From Martinezella tropici (GTDB taxonomy: Bacteria; Pseudomonadota; Alphaproteobacteria; Rhizobiales; Rhizobiaceae): DNA of 52,767 nucleotides. This document shows positions 16,861-25,127 of the stretch, one piece after another. The first letter of the stretch is position 1; each line of letters starts with the position of its first letter. The notes below the pieces were generated by a model. It made no database searches. It worked only from the letters and a program-made list of their open reading frames with translations, and was not told the origin of the DNA. A program made the translations under genes and the position numbers. Where the stretch lies: the NCBI GenBank assembly GCA_000799755.1, contig JUHI01000030.1, positions 1 to 52,767 of the forward strand, in the 5' to 3' direction.

Positions 16861-17113
16861 CTTGGCAAGGAGAAAATGTATTGTAAATCAATGGCTTGCG
16901 TCGCACCAGGGCGGGTGCTGGCGGGCGGCAGCGTAGGGGCGGTGCGCGGGTCGATGGCCATCGTAGCAATAATATATTTGTGATCGCCCTCCTTGGAAGA
17001 GGGGCGTCTCGTCACGATGGCAACGGCCGGCATCCCAAATGTCTGGTAGGGACCGTCTTGATTTGCAGGGACCGATAGCACTTCCACCAGCCTTGCACTC
17101 CAAAGAAAACATG

Positions 17114-17133
17114 GCTATATATCCGGATATAGC
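17114..17133. promoter_or_regulatory. Palindromic operator of the toxin-antitoxin operon
   Basis: GCTATAT-ATCCGG-ATATAGC, centred on the perfect 12-base palindrome ATATCCGGATAT, lies 14 bases before the antitoxin start. Toxin-antitoxin complexes usually repress their own promoter at such sites. The second copy conserves the arms (38419-38438). Confidence 0.7.
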
Positions 17134-17146
17134 ACGGAGGCAAGCG

Positions 17147-17449
17147 ATGAGCAACAGTGCGCAGAAGAGAGCCCTAGAGAATTATCGGTCCCGTCTGACT
17201 GAACGGGGCATCGCGCGGTTTGAGATCCAGGCGCTCGACGCCGATCGCGATCTACTCCGATCCCTTGCCCGGAAATTGACGGAAGAAGGTCCCGAAGCTG
17301 GGCAGCTTCGCCGGACGATACAGCAGGCCGTGACGGGGGAGCCTCCGAAAGCGGGCGGTATTCTCGCCGCGCTGCGTCGCTCACCTATGGTAGGCGCCGA
17401 TCTCGACCTCAGCCGGCCGCGAGAAGATGGGCGTAAGATCGATCTGTGA
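17147..17449 (+). CDS. Antitoxin of a VapBC-type pair
   Basis: A 100-aa protein beginning MSNSAQKRALENYRSRLTER; RFEIQALDADRDLLRSLARKL (about residues 20-40) is typical of antitoxins paired with PIN toxins in alphaproteobacteria. ACGGAGG precedes ATG 17147. The stop overlaps the GTG of the toxin gene by TGTGA. It should neutralise the toxin and, with it, repress the palindromic operator upstream. The C-terminal region (GGILAALRRSPMVGADLDL) probably wraps the toxin. Confidence 0.8.
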   Translation: MSNSAQKRALENYRSRLTERGIARFEIQALDADRDLLRSLARKLTEEGPEAGQLRRTIQQAVTGEPPKAGGILAALRRSPMVGADLDLSRPREDGRKIDL

Positions 17450-17895
17450 CGCGCTATCTCCTCGACACCAATATCATCAGCAACGTCATAAAGCCGGAGC
17501 CGTCGGGCTCGTTGCTGGCTTGGATGGGCGCGCAGAAGGACAACGATCTTTTCATTGCTTCGCTTACCGTCGCCGAAATCCATCGAGGCATCTTGGAGAA
17601 GCCGAAAGGCAAGAAGCGTAGCAGCCTTGAAACTTGGTTCGCCGGCCCAGAAGGGCCGCAAGCGCTGTTCGCTGGCCGCATCCTATCGTTCGACGACAAG
17701 GCGGGTCTGATCTGGGCGCGGCTGATGGCCAACGGTAGAGCCAAGGGCCGTTCGCGAAGCGCGCTAGACACAATCATTGCCGCCGTAGCCGAAGCGAACG
17801 ACTGCGTCGTCGTGACCGACAATGAAAAGGATTTCGAGGACGTTCAGATTATCAACCCGCTTCGTAGCTCTGAGAACCAGGAGGCGGGCAGGTGA
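17446..17895 (+). CDS. PIN-domain toxin (VapC/FitB-like ribonuclease)
   Basis: A 149-aa PIN domain from GTG 17446. Acidic active-site residues are visible: YLLDTNIIS (Asp7), TVAEIHRG (Glu44), SALDTIIAA and VVVTDNEKDF. The family cleaves tRNA or rRNA. It overlaps the antitoxin by four bases and the next gene by four bases, so three genes form one transcript. In this setting it would stabilise the integrated element. An almost identical copy lies at 38751-39200. Confidence 0.88.
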   Translation: MTRYLLDTNIISNVIKPEPSGSLLAWMGAQKDNDLFIASLTVAEIHRGILEKPKGKKRSSLETWFAGPEGPQALFAGRILSFDDKAGLIWARLMANGRAKGRSRSALDTIIAAVAEANDCVVVTDNEKDFEDVQIINPLRSSENQEAGR

Positions 17896-18833
17896 CGATA
17901 GCGCGAACGGTCCGGCCGATTCATTTCGAAGATTTCAGCGGCAGCGAGTTCGAACGCCTCGTGTTCGCCTACCACCTTTGCGAGGGCTGGACTGATCTGG
18001 CTTGGTTCGGCCAGACGGGAAGCGACCAAGGGCGGGACATTGTCGGCACACGTCCGTTCGACGACCAACCGGACGAGCGCACTGTCATTCAATGCGTCAA
18101 TCGCGGCAGCCTGACCCAAGCGAAGGCGGAGAAGGATATGGCCGCAGCGGTGAACGCGGTGACCGGCAAACCTGACGCCTTTAAGTTCGTATGTCGCGGC
18201 AATGTCTCGGCCCAGCGTCGCGATGAGGTTCGCTCCGCCGCCGCGAAACTGGGTGTCCCCAAGGTAGCGATCTGGTCCGGCGCGGAATTCGAGGAGCATC
18301 TCCGGCTTCGAGCTGAATTCCTTCTGCAGCGCTTGGTTGAGGGCGTGCCGTTTCCCGACAGCGAAGTCGAGCTGCGCAATTTCGTCGATACGTTTCCGGA
18401 CGTCGACGACGAGCAGGCGCTTGCAATGCTCGCCCGCGCCTTCGACCGGCCGGCGTTTCGGACGCCGTTTCAGCAGGAGAGCAATCTCAATGCTTTCCAA
18501 CAGGCCATCGACGACACTATCCGAGTGCTCAGCACAGGCATCTGGCAAACGAGAGAGGGCGTCGAAATCCATCGACTTCCCTCGCTCCACCACATCCGCG
18601 ATGCCGGCATCCGCAGCGCGCTGGAACTAACAGTCCGTGAACTGGATCAGCTTCGCCGCCGATTCAAAATGCTCTTGTCCTCCGGCGAAATCAGGCCCTG
18701 CGGCTGTGGCAATCCCACTTGCCCAACCTTCATGCTCACCGATGCAGCAGCTCGAGAGATGGACCGAGCGCGCGATCGAGTGCTTGCGGCTTTTCGGCGG
18801 TCGCATCCCAACTTCAATGTCGTCCTAGAATGA
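17892..18833 (+). CDS. Mrr-like restriction-fold protein
   Basis: A 313-aa protein from GTG 17892 overlapping the toxin stop. Residues ~10-75 (DFSGSEFERLVFAYHL...GSDQGRDIVG...ERTVIQCVN) follow the Mrr/PD-(D/E)XK pattern with Asp49. The expected Q-x-K reads Gln67-Cys-Val, so the catalytic lysine appears to be missing. The rest (residues ~120-310) is helical, and a CGCGNPTC motif near residue 275 might bind zinc. It may be a DNA-binding or inactive nuclease relative coupled to the TA pair. The copy at 39197 is truncated after ~65 codons. Confidence 0.72.
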   Translation: MTIARTVRPIHFEDFSGSEFERLVFAYHLCEGWTDLAWFGQTGSDQGRDIVGTRPFDDQPDERTVIQCVNRGSLTQAKAEKDMAAAVNAVTGKPDAFKFVCRGNVSAQRRDEVRSAAAKLGVPKVAIWSGAEFEEHLRLRAEFLLQRLVEGVPFPDSEVELRNFVDTFPDVDDEQALAMLARAFDRPAFRTPFQQESNLNAFQQAIDDTIRVLSTGIWQTREGVEIHRLPSLHHIRDAGIRSALELTVRELDQLRRRFKMLLSSGEIRPCGCGNPTCPTFMLTDAAAREMDRARDRVLAAFRRSHPNFNVVLE

Positions 18834-18848
18834 CGTCGCCAAAGCGGC

Positions 18849-20090
18849 TCAGCGCAAAGATAGCCCCTCGTTTGGTGACCAGATCACGACATCGCGGAGG
18901 CGACCGCGGAACGGATCGCCGAGCAGCGCCAGGCCGTCACGAAACAGGGCATACCGATAGTCGCCCCCTTCGCGGCTCACGGCAAGGCCTTCGCTGTCTG
19001 GAAGGCCGAACCCGATCGGCTGAAAGGTCGGTAATTGAAGCCTGGGCGGTATCGCTCGCTCACCGCCTCGAATGATTCTGGTGAGCGCACTCAGGAATTC
19101 GGCGCCGGCCTTCTCCTCGATGACGAACAAGCCGAAGCGCGCTCCGTTTGAAGATATCATCCTTCGGCGTGCGCTTGACATATGGCGCCACCACCCAGGG
19201 TGCCCAAAGAAATCTTCTTCCCACCAAGGGGGGAAGTCAGACCGCCACGACCATGGCGCCGAAGCGAGATAGTCGCGGCCCGCATATTGCAGTCGGATGA
19301 ATTCGATAGCCTCGGGCTCAGGTGCAACAGAGCCGCCTGATCGAATCCAGTCAATCCATTCGACAACATTCGCGGAGCCCATGAGAAGAAAATTCGAGCG
19401 GTGCGCTGCCAGCACAATAGGCGTCGGTGTACCGTCCGGCCGGCCTCCGACTTCAGCGGCCGGCGGCGGAACGCCACGAGTCCCGCGCCGCTTAGTTATC
19501 CTCGTCTCCGACAGGCTCAAGAAGCCACCAGTCGTGCCCGGCGCCGAACCGAACGCAACCGAGTAGCCGTGGATTACCTTGCCGAACGGCGACGTAGCAG
19601 CGATATAGGGCTTCACCTGCCTCGCGTATTTTCGCCTGGCTTGACGGTTGACGCTTTGGCTGGATGCGCCGGCAGCGAACGATCCGTGCGCTTCGGCCAG
19701 CACCACGCCGTGGCCGGCGACATTGCCGCCATCGTAGATGAAGTCGGCGTGGGGATCGAGCGTCGAGGAAAGGCAAACCGCGTTGGCTCTCCATGTGTAG
19801 CCCAGCGCATTCATGTAGAGGTCGGTCATCCCCGCGCCGACGCGCGCAGCAAACTGCGACCGGTGCGTATCCGCCAGAAATCGAAAATGCGGTTTCAGCT
19901 CGAAGGTGCGACCGCCTTCGATGAGCGTCTCCAGTTCAATCAATGCGCTCCTCTGCAGACCGTCCAACAGTTCTGCAGGCGCGTCATCCCACGTCGTTGC
20001 CGTTCGAGCGACAGCAGCCGCAAGCGCTATTGGCCCGAACAAAAGATTTTCGACGGCAAGCGGGGCAACAAAGTGCGGCGAAACCGGGCT
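18849..20090 (-). pseudogene. Unknown gene, 5' end lost at junction
   Basis: The minus-strand frame carries protein-like sequence from about VENLLFGPIALAAAVARTATTW to the stop at 18849 (roughly 400 residues), including FIYDGGNVAGHGVVLAEAHG and QVKPYIAATSPFGKVIHGY. No family is recognised. Upstream of ~20,090 the frame continues only as the antisense of trbB, so the true start is missing. The gene and trbB have lost their 5' ends at the same point, marking a recombination junction. Confidence 0.5.
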
Positions 20091-21011
20091 GGGACCTTCC
20101 TCGAAGACCCCTCGATCGTCGAAGTGATGCTTAACCCCAATGGTCGGTTGTGGATCGACCGGCTGTCCGGCGGCCTGGAAGATAGCGGGCGCGTCATGTC
20201 GGCCGCCGATGGCGAGCGGATCGTGCGCCTCGTCGCTCACCATGTCGGCGCCGAGGTCCACGCCGGCGCGCCGCGTGTCTCGGCCGAACTGCCCGAGACC
20301 GGGGAACGCTTCGAGGGGCTGTTACCGCCGGTGGTCGCGGCCCCGGCCTTCGCGATCCGTAAGCCTGCCGTCGCGGTGTTCACGCTCGACGACTATGTCG
20401 CCGCCGGCATCATGACCGCCGGCCAGGCGGCCGCACTGCGTGGGGCCGTCGCCGCGCGCAAAAACATCCTGGTCGCTGGCGGCACATCGACGGGCAAGAC
20501 GACGCTGACCAATGCGCTGCTCGCCGAGATCGCCGGCACCACCGACCGCGTGGTGCTGATCGAGGATACGCGCGAGCTGCAATGCAAGGCGCCGAACCTG
20601 GTGGCGCTGCGCACCAAGGACGGTGTCGCCTCCCTGTCCGATCTCGTCCGCTCGTCGCTCCGTTTGCGGCCCGACCGTATTCCAATCGGCGAGGTGCGTG
20701 GGCCTGAAGCACTCGATCTCCTCAAAGCCTGGGGCACCGGCCATCCCGGCGGCATCGGCACCATCCATGCCGGGACCGCGCTTGGGGCGATCCGCCGCCT
20801 CGAGCAGCTCATCCAGGAGGCCGTCATCACCGTCCCGCGCGCGCTGATCGCCGAGACGATCGATTGCATCGCCGTGCTCTCCGGCCGCGGTTCGGAGCGG
20901 CGCCTTGCCGAACTCGCCCTCGTCGCCGGGCTCGATCCTGCAACCGGCGATTATCGCGTCATCCCTGCCGCGGCGGGCGGCGAGACCATCCCTCAAGGAG
21001 ACAGAGCATGA
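20090..21011 (+). pseudogene. trbB: Conjugal transfer ATPase TrbB, 5'-truncated
   Basis: The VirB11-type ATPase that powers assembly of the mating channel. About 304 residues remain, from FLEDPSIVEVMLNPNGRLWIDRL to the C-terminus, with Walker A GGTSTGKTT (about 20474-20500), RELQCKAPN, and the Asp/His boxes (RPDRIPIGEVRGPEALDLL, GHPGGIGTIHAG). Family members have ~20 more N-terminal residues and a start codon. Here the frame upstream is unrelated and has no suitable start, so it is probably non-functional unless expressed as a fusion. Its stop overlaps the trbC start (ATGA). Confidence 0.85.
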
Positions 21012-21340
21012 TCCGGTTCGCGCTGCGCATCCGTCGCCATATCGCGACGCTTTCCACCATCACCTTCGTCAGTCTGGCGCTGGCCCCGGCGGCTTACGCC
21101 TCGGGCTCATCGATGCCCTGGGAGACGCCGCTCAACACCATCCTGGAATCGGTGCAGGGACCGGTCGCCAAGATTATCTCGGTGATCATCATCACCGTCA
21201 CCGGCCTGTCGCTCGCCTTCGGCGATACGTCTGGCGGTTTCCGCCGTCTGATCCAGATCGTCTTCGGCCTTTCGATCGCGTTTGCCGCATCGAGCTTCTT
21301 CCTGTCCTTCTTCAGCTTTTCGGGCGGGGCGCTGATCTGA
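21008..21340 (+). CDS. trbC: Conjugal transfer pilin TrbC
   Basis: A 110-aa VirB2-like pilin precursor: basic N-terminus, signal segment ending around AYASGS (residue ~35), then two hydrophobic helices (AKIISVIIITVTGLSLAFG and IQIVFGLSIAFAASSFFLSFF) separated by a short polar loop. Length and topology fit TrbC. It overlaps trbB and trbD by a few bases. Confidence 0.88.
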   Translation: MIRFALRIRRHIATLSTITFVSLALAPAAYASGSSMPWETPLNTILESVQGPVAKIISVIIITVTGLSLAFGDTSGGFRRLIQIVFGLSIAFAASSFFLSFFSFSGGALI

Positions 21341-21615
21341 TGGCGGGGATCATCGATCCGGATGTCCCGGGCTTTTTCGCGCCGGTCCACCGCGCGCTGA
21401 CAGACCCGATCCTGATGGGCGGCGCACCGCGGGCCGTCGCAATCGCGAATGGGACGCTCGCAGCCGCCATCGCGCTCGGCCTGCGCCTTTGGATTCCCGG
21501 CGCGCTGATCTGGGCAGTGGGACACGCCGCCGCCGTCTGGGCGGCGAAGCGCGATCCGCAGTTCGTCGACGTCGTGCGCCGCCATCTGCGCTACCCGTCC
21601 TATTTCGGCGCGTGA
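21340..21615 (+). CDS. trbD: Conjugal transfer protein TrbD
   Basis: A 91-aa VirB3-like inner-membrane protein; PGFFAPVHRALTDPILMGGAPR is the typical N-terminus, followed by two hydrophobic stretches (IANGTLAAAIALGLRLWIPG and ALIWAVGHAAAVWAA). The start overlaps the trbC stop (TGATG). It works with TrbE at the base of the secretion channel. Confidence 0.88.
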   Translation: MAGIIDPDVPGFFAPVHRALTDPILMGGAPRAVAIANGTLAAAIALGLRLWIPGALIWAVGHAAAVWAAKRDPQFVDVVRRHLRYPSYFGA

Positions 21616-21622
21616 GGCTCCC

Positions 21623-24061
21623 ATGCTGAACCTCGCCGAATATCGCAACCGTCCCGCCGGCCTCGCCGACTTCTTGCCCTGGGCCGCGTTGGTCGCCGAG
21701 GGCGTCGTTCTCAACAAGGACGGCAGCTTCCAGCGCACGGCGCGGTTTCGTGGGCCGGATCTCGATAGCTCCACACCGGCCGAGCTGGTCGGCGTCACCG
21801 CGCGGCTCAACAATGCACTGCGCCGCCTCGGTTCGGGATGGGCGATCTTCGTCGAGGCGCAGCGCGTCGCGGCACAGACCTATCCGCATAGCAGCTTTCC
21901 GGATGCGGCGTCGGCGCTGGTCGATCTTGAACGGCAGGATGCATTCGAAGAAGCCGGTGCACATTTCGAGAGCCGCTATTTCCTGACCTTCGTCTGGCTG
22001 CCGCCGGCCGAGGACGCCTCGCGCATAGAAGGTTGGCTCTATGAGGGCCGCGCGCAGACCGGCGTCGATCCGTGGGAGTTGCTGCGCGGCTTCGTCGATC
22101 GCACCGACCGGGTGTTGCAACTGGTCGAGGGTTTCATGCCCGAGGTCGGCTGGCTCGATGATGGCGAGACGCTGACCTATCTCCATTCCACAATTTCGAC
22201 ACGCCAGCAGCGTGTCCGCGTCCCCGAGACGCCGATGCATCTCGACGCGCTGCTGGTCGACGAGCCTCTAACCGGTGGGCTGGAGCCGCAGTTGGGACGG
22301 TCCCATCTGCGCACGCTCACCGTCGTCGGTTTTCCGACGACGACCCATCCCGGCATTCTCGACGAGCTGAACCGGCTCGCTTTTCCCTATCGCTGGTCGA
22401 CCCGCGCCATCCTGCTCGACAAGACGGAAGCCGTGAAGCTGCTCACCAAGATCCGGCGCCAATGGTTCGCCAAGCGGAAGTCGATCGGCGCCATCGTCAA
22501 GGAGGTGATGACCAACGAGGCCTCGACCCTCGTGGATTCCGACGCCGCCAACAAAGCAGCCGACGCAGACATGGCGCTACAGGAACTGGGTTCCGACGAT
22601 GTCGGCCAGGCCTATGTCACCGCCACCATCACGGTCTGGGACAAGGATGCGGGTATCGCGGCCGAGAAGCTGCGCCTGGTCGAGAAGGTCATTCAGGGCC
22701 GCGACTTCACCTGTATGCCGGAAGGGGTAAACGCGCTGGAAGCATGGCTCGGCTCGTTGCCCGGGCACGCCTATGCCAACGTCCGGCAGCCGCCGGTCTC
22801 GACGCTGAACCTGGCCCACATGATCCCGCTCTCGGCGGTCTGGGCCGGTCCGGCGCGGGACGAGCATTTCCAGGCGCCCCCACTGTTCCTCGGCAAGACC
22901 GAGGGATCGACGCCGTTCCGCTTCTCTCTTCATGTCGGCGATGTCGGCCATACGCTGATCGTCGGCCCGACCGGCGCCGGCAAGTCGGTGCTGCTCTCGC
23001 TGATGGCGATGCAGTTCCGGCGCTACCAGGGCAGCCAGATCTTCGCATTCGACTTCGGCGGCTCGATCAGGACCGCGGCGCTCGCGATGGGCGGCGACTG
23101 GCATGATCTCGGCGGTAGCCTGTCGGCAGGATCGGAGGACAGCGTGTCGCTCCAGCCGCTGGCGCGCATCGATGACGCGGCCGAGCGCGCCTGGGCCGCC
23201 GAATGGGTGGCGGCGATCCTCGCCAAGGAAGGCGTCACGATTGATCCGACCGTCAAGGAGCACATCTGGTCGGCACTGACCTCGCTTGCTTCGTCGCCCG
23301 TTCAGGAACGGACGATCACCGGGCTCGCGGTTCTGCTGCAATCCACCGCGCTGAAGCAGGCGTTGCAACCCTATTGCGTCGGCGGTTCCTTCGGCCGGCT
23401 GCTCGACGCCGAGGCCGAGCATTTGGGCTCCGCGTCCGTCCAGGCCTTCGAGACGGAGGGTCTGATTGGCGCTGGCGCGGCGCCCGCCGTGCTCACCTAC
23501 CTGTTCCACCGCATCGAAGGCCGGCTCGACGGCCGCCCGACCTTGCTGATCATCGATGAGGGGTGGCTCGTCCTCGACGATCCGGCATTCGCGCAGCAAC
23601 TCCGCGAATGGCTGAAGACGCTGCGGAAAAAGAACGCCAGCGTCGTCTTCGCCACGCAATCGCTCTCGGACATCGACGGCAGCTCGATCGCGCCGGCGAT
23701 CGTCGAGAGCTGCCCGACCCGCGTCTTCCTGCCGAACGAGCGCGCCATCGAGCCGCAGATCACCGGCATCTATCGCCGGTTCGGCTTGAACGACCGCCAG
23801 ATTGAAATCCTCACGCGGGCGACACCCAAGCGCGATTATTACTGCCAGTCACGGCGCGGCAACCGCCTGTTCGAGCTGGGACTCGGCCCCGTCGCGCTCG
23901 CCTTCTGTGCCGCTTCCTCGAAAACCGATCACGCCGCCATTGAGCGTGTGCTCGCCGAACATGGCCGCGACGCCTTCACGCCCGCTTGGCTCGCCGACCG
24001 CGAGTTGCTCTGGGCGGCCGACCTCATTCCCGACCTCACCAATCTGGAGACACCGTCATGA
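21623..24061 (+). CDS. trbE: Conjugal transfer ATPase TrbE
   Basis: An 812-aa VirB4-family ATPase, full length for the family. It starts MLNLAEYRNRPAGLADFLPW, has the CagE/VirB4 N-terminal domain, Walker A VGPTGAGKSVL (about residues 446-456), Walker B TLLIIDEGWLVLDD (about 640) and the VFATQSLSDI motif shortly after. It energises channel assembly and substrate passage at the inner membrane. The stop overlaps trbJ by ATGA. Confidence 0.95.
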   Translation: MLNLAEYRNRPAGLADFLPWAALVAEGVVLNKDGSFQRTARFRGPDLDSSTPAELVGVTARLNNALRRLGSGWAIFVEAQRVAAQTYPHSSFPDAASALVDLERQDAFEEAGAHFESRYFLTFVWLPPAEDASRIEGWLYEGRAQTGVDPWELLRGFVDRTDRVLQLVEGFMPEVGWLDDGETLTYLHSTISTRQQRVRVPETPMHLDALLVDEPLTGGLEPQLGRSHLRTLTVVGFPTTTHPGILDELNRLAFPYRWSTRAILLDKTEAVKLLTKIRRQWFAKRKSIGAIVKEVMTNEASTLVDSDAANKAADADMALQELGSDDVGQAYVTATITVWDKDAGIAAEKLRLVEKVIQGRDFTCMPEGVNALEAWLGSLPGHAYANVRQPPVSTLNLAHMIPLSAVWAGPARDEHFQAPPLFLGKTEGSTPFRFSLHVGDVGHTLIVGPTGAGKSVLLSLMAMQFRRYQGSQIFAFDFGGSIRTAALAMGGDWHDLGGSLSAGSEDSVSLQPLARIDDAAERAWAAEWVAAILAKEGVTIDPTVKEHIWSALTSLASSPVQERTITGLAVLLQSTALKQALQPYCVGGSFGRLLDAEAEHLGSASVQAFETEGLIGAGAAPAVLTYLFHRIEGRLDGRPTLLIIDEGWLVLDDPAFAQQLREWLKTLRKKNASVVFATQSLSDIDGSSIAPAIVESCPTRVFLPNERAIEPQITGIYRRFGLNDRQIEILTRATPKRDYYCQSRRGNRLFELGLGPVALAFCAASSKTDHAAIERVLAEHGRDAFTPAWLADRELLWAADLIPDLTNLETPS

Positions 24062-24795
24062 TCAAGCTTCGCCATCTCGCGGCGGTGAGCACCGTCGCAC
24101 TGACGCTTGCGATTGCTGTTCCACCGGCCTCTGCGCAGTGGATCGTCTACGACCCGACCAACTTCAGCCAGAACGTGCTCACCGCCGCGCGCGAACTGCA
24201 ACAGATCAATAATCAGATCCAGATGTTGACCAATCAGGCGACGTCGCTGGTCAACCAGGCGCGCAACCTTGCCAATCTGCCGATGTCGACGCTGACCCAG
24301 CTTCAATCGTCCATCGCCCAGACGCAATCGTTGCTCAGCCAGGCGCAGAACGTCGCCTTCAACGTCCAGCAGATTCAGACAGCTTATTCGAGCACCTATG
24401 GCGCCGCGCCAACGTCGGGATCGAACGCCTCGTTGTTCGCGCTGGCGCAGACGCGTTGGCAGAACTCGGTGGGCGCCTTCGAGGACAGCTTGAAGGTGCA
24501 GGCCGGTGTTGTCGGCAATATCGGCACCAACAGTTCCGCCATGTCGTCGCTGGTGACGGCCAGCCAGTCGGCAACCGGTGCATTGCAGGCCGCTCAGGCC
24601 GGCAATCAGCTTCTGGCACTACAATCGCAGCAGCTCTCTGATCTCGTGGCTGTACTCGCCGCCAAGGGGCGAGCCGATGCGCTGCAACAGGCGCGCGATG
24701 CCGCAACGGAATCGCAGGGCCAGCAGCAATACAAGATCTTCTCGACGCGCTCCGGCTATCAGCCCGGCAACGTCACCATGTTCCACGGTAATTGA
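24058..24795 (+). CDS. trbJ: Conjugal transfer protein TrbJ
   Basis: A 245-aa VirB5-like periplasmic or pilus-tip protein: signal peptide cleaved near PPASAQW (residue ~27), then long glutamine-rich coiled-coil stretches (ARELQQINNQIQMLTNQ and QLQSSIAQTQSLLSQ). Position between trbE and trbK/trbL is canonical. A likely role is pilus-tip contact with recipients. Confidence 0.9.
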   Translation: MIKLRHLAAVSTVALTLAIAVPPASAQWIVYDPTNFSQNVLTAARELQQINNQIQMLTNQATSLVNQARNLANLPMSTLTQLQSSIAQTQSLLSQAQNVAFNVQQIQTAYSSTYGAAPTSGSNASLFALAQTRWQNSVGAFEDSLKVQAGVVGNIGTNSSAMSSLVTASQSATGALQAAQAGNQLLALQSQQLSDLVAVLAAKGRADALQQARDAATESQGQQQYKIFSTRSGYQPGNVTMFHGN

Positions 24796-24806
24796 GGCTT
24801 GGGACG

Positions 24807-25127
24807 ATGGGGCGGTCCGACATCTTCCGTGCACTGGCGATCGTCGCCTTGATCGGTGTCTTCATCGCGACACTCGCGGCGATCAACCGGCGGTCCACGC
24901 CGTCGGCCGTACCGGACGCCCCGCTGGCATCCGCTCCCGATGATCTCTCGGCCGAGCTGCGCCGGTGCAGCTCGCTCGGCCAACAGGATGCCGAAGATCC
25001 ACATTGCCAGGCGGTCTGGGAGGAGAACCGCCGCCGGTTCTTCGGCAGGCCGGCGCGGCCGTTGCCGCCAATGGCCGCGCCGGCCAACCCCACAGCAACG
25101 AACTCGGCAGGGGGAGACCGGCGATGA
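24807..25127 (+). CDS. trbK: Putative entry-exclusion protein TrbK-alt
   Basis: A 106-aa protein with one N-terminal hydrophobic segment (IFRALAIVALIGVFIATLAAI), a polar middle, a conserved RRCSSLGQQDAEDPHC motif with two cysteines and ENRRRFFG near the C-terminus. This is the pattern of TrbK-alt proteins in rhizobial trb operons. I prefer ATG 24807 over the in-frame TTG at 24792. It overlaps trbL. It probably prevents redundant transfer into cells already carrying the element. Confidence 0.8.
   Translation: MGRSDIFRALAIVALIGVFIATLAAINRRSTPSAVPDAPLASAPDDLSAELRRCSSLGQQDAEDPHCQAVWEENRRRFFGRPARPLPPMAAPANPTATNSAGGDRR

Larger units (their letters stand above)
14946..18085. repeat. 3.1-kb cassette, copy A (direct repeat with 36302-39391)
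   Basis: From the third att-like site through the recombinase, small ORF, antitoxin, PIN toxin and first ~65 codons of the Mrr-like gene, this segment matches 36302-39391 in the same orientation and order, at high but not perfect identity. Copy B lacks an internal 51-base segment (about 16767-16817 here). Confidence 0.85.

Noticed and set aside
13168..18833. Prophage as an explanation for the serine recombinases
   Set aside because: No phage structural, lysis or packaging genes are present in the window; conjugation genes and TA modules fit an integrative element better.
22577..23659. 360-aa minus-strand frame inside trbE
   Set aside because: Antisense shadow; trbE on the plus strand has full family motifs.
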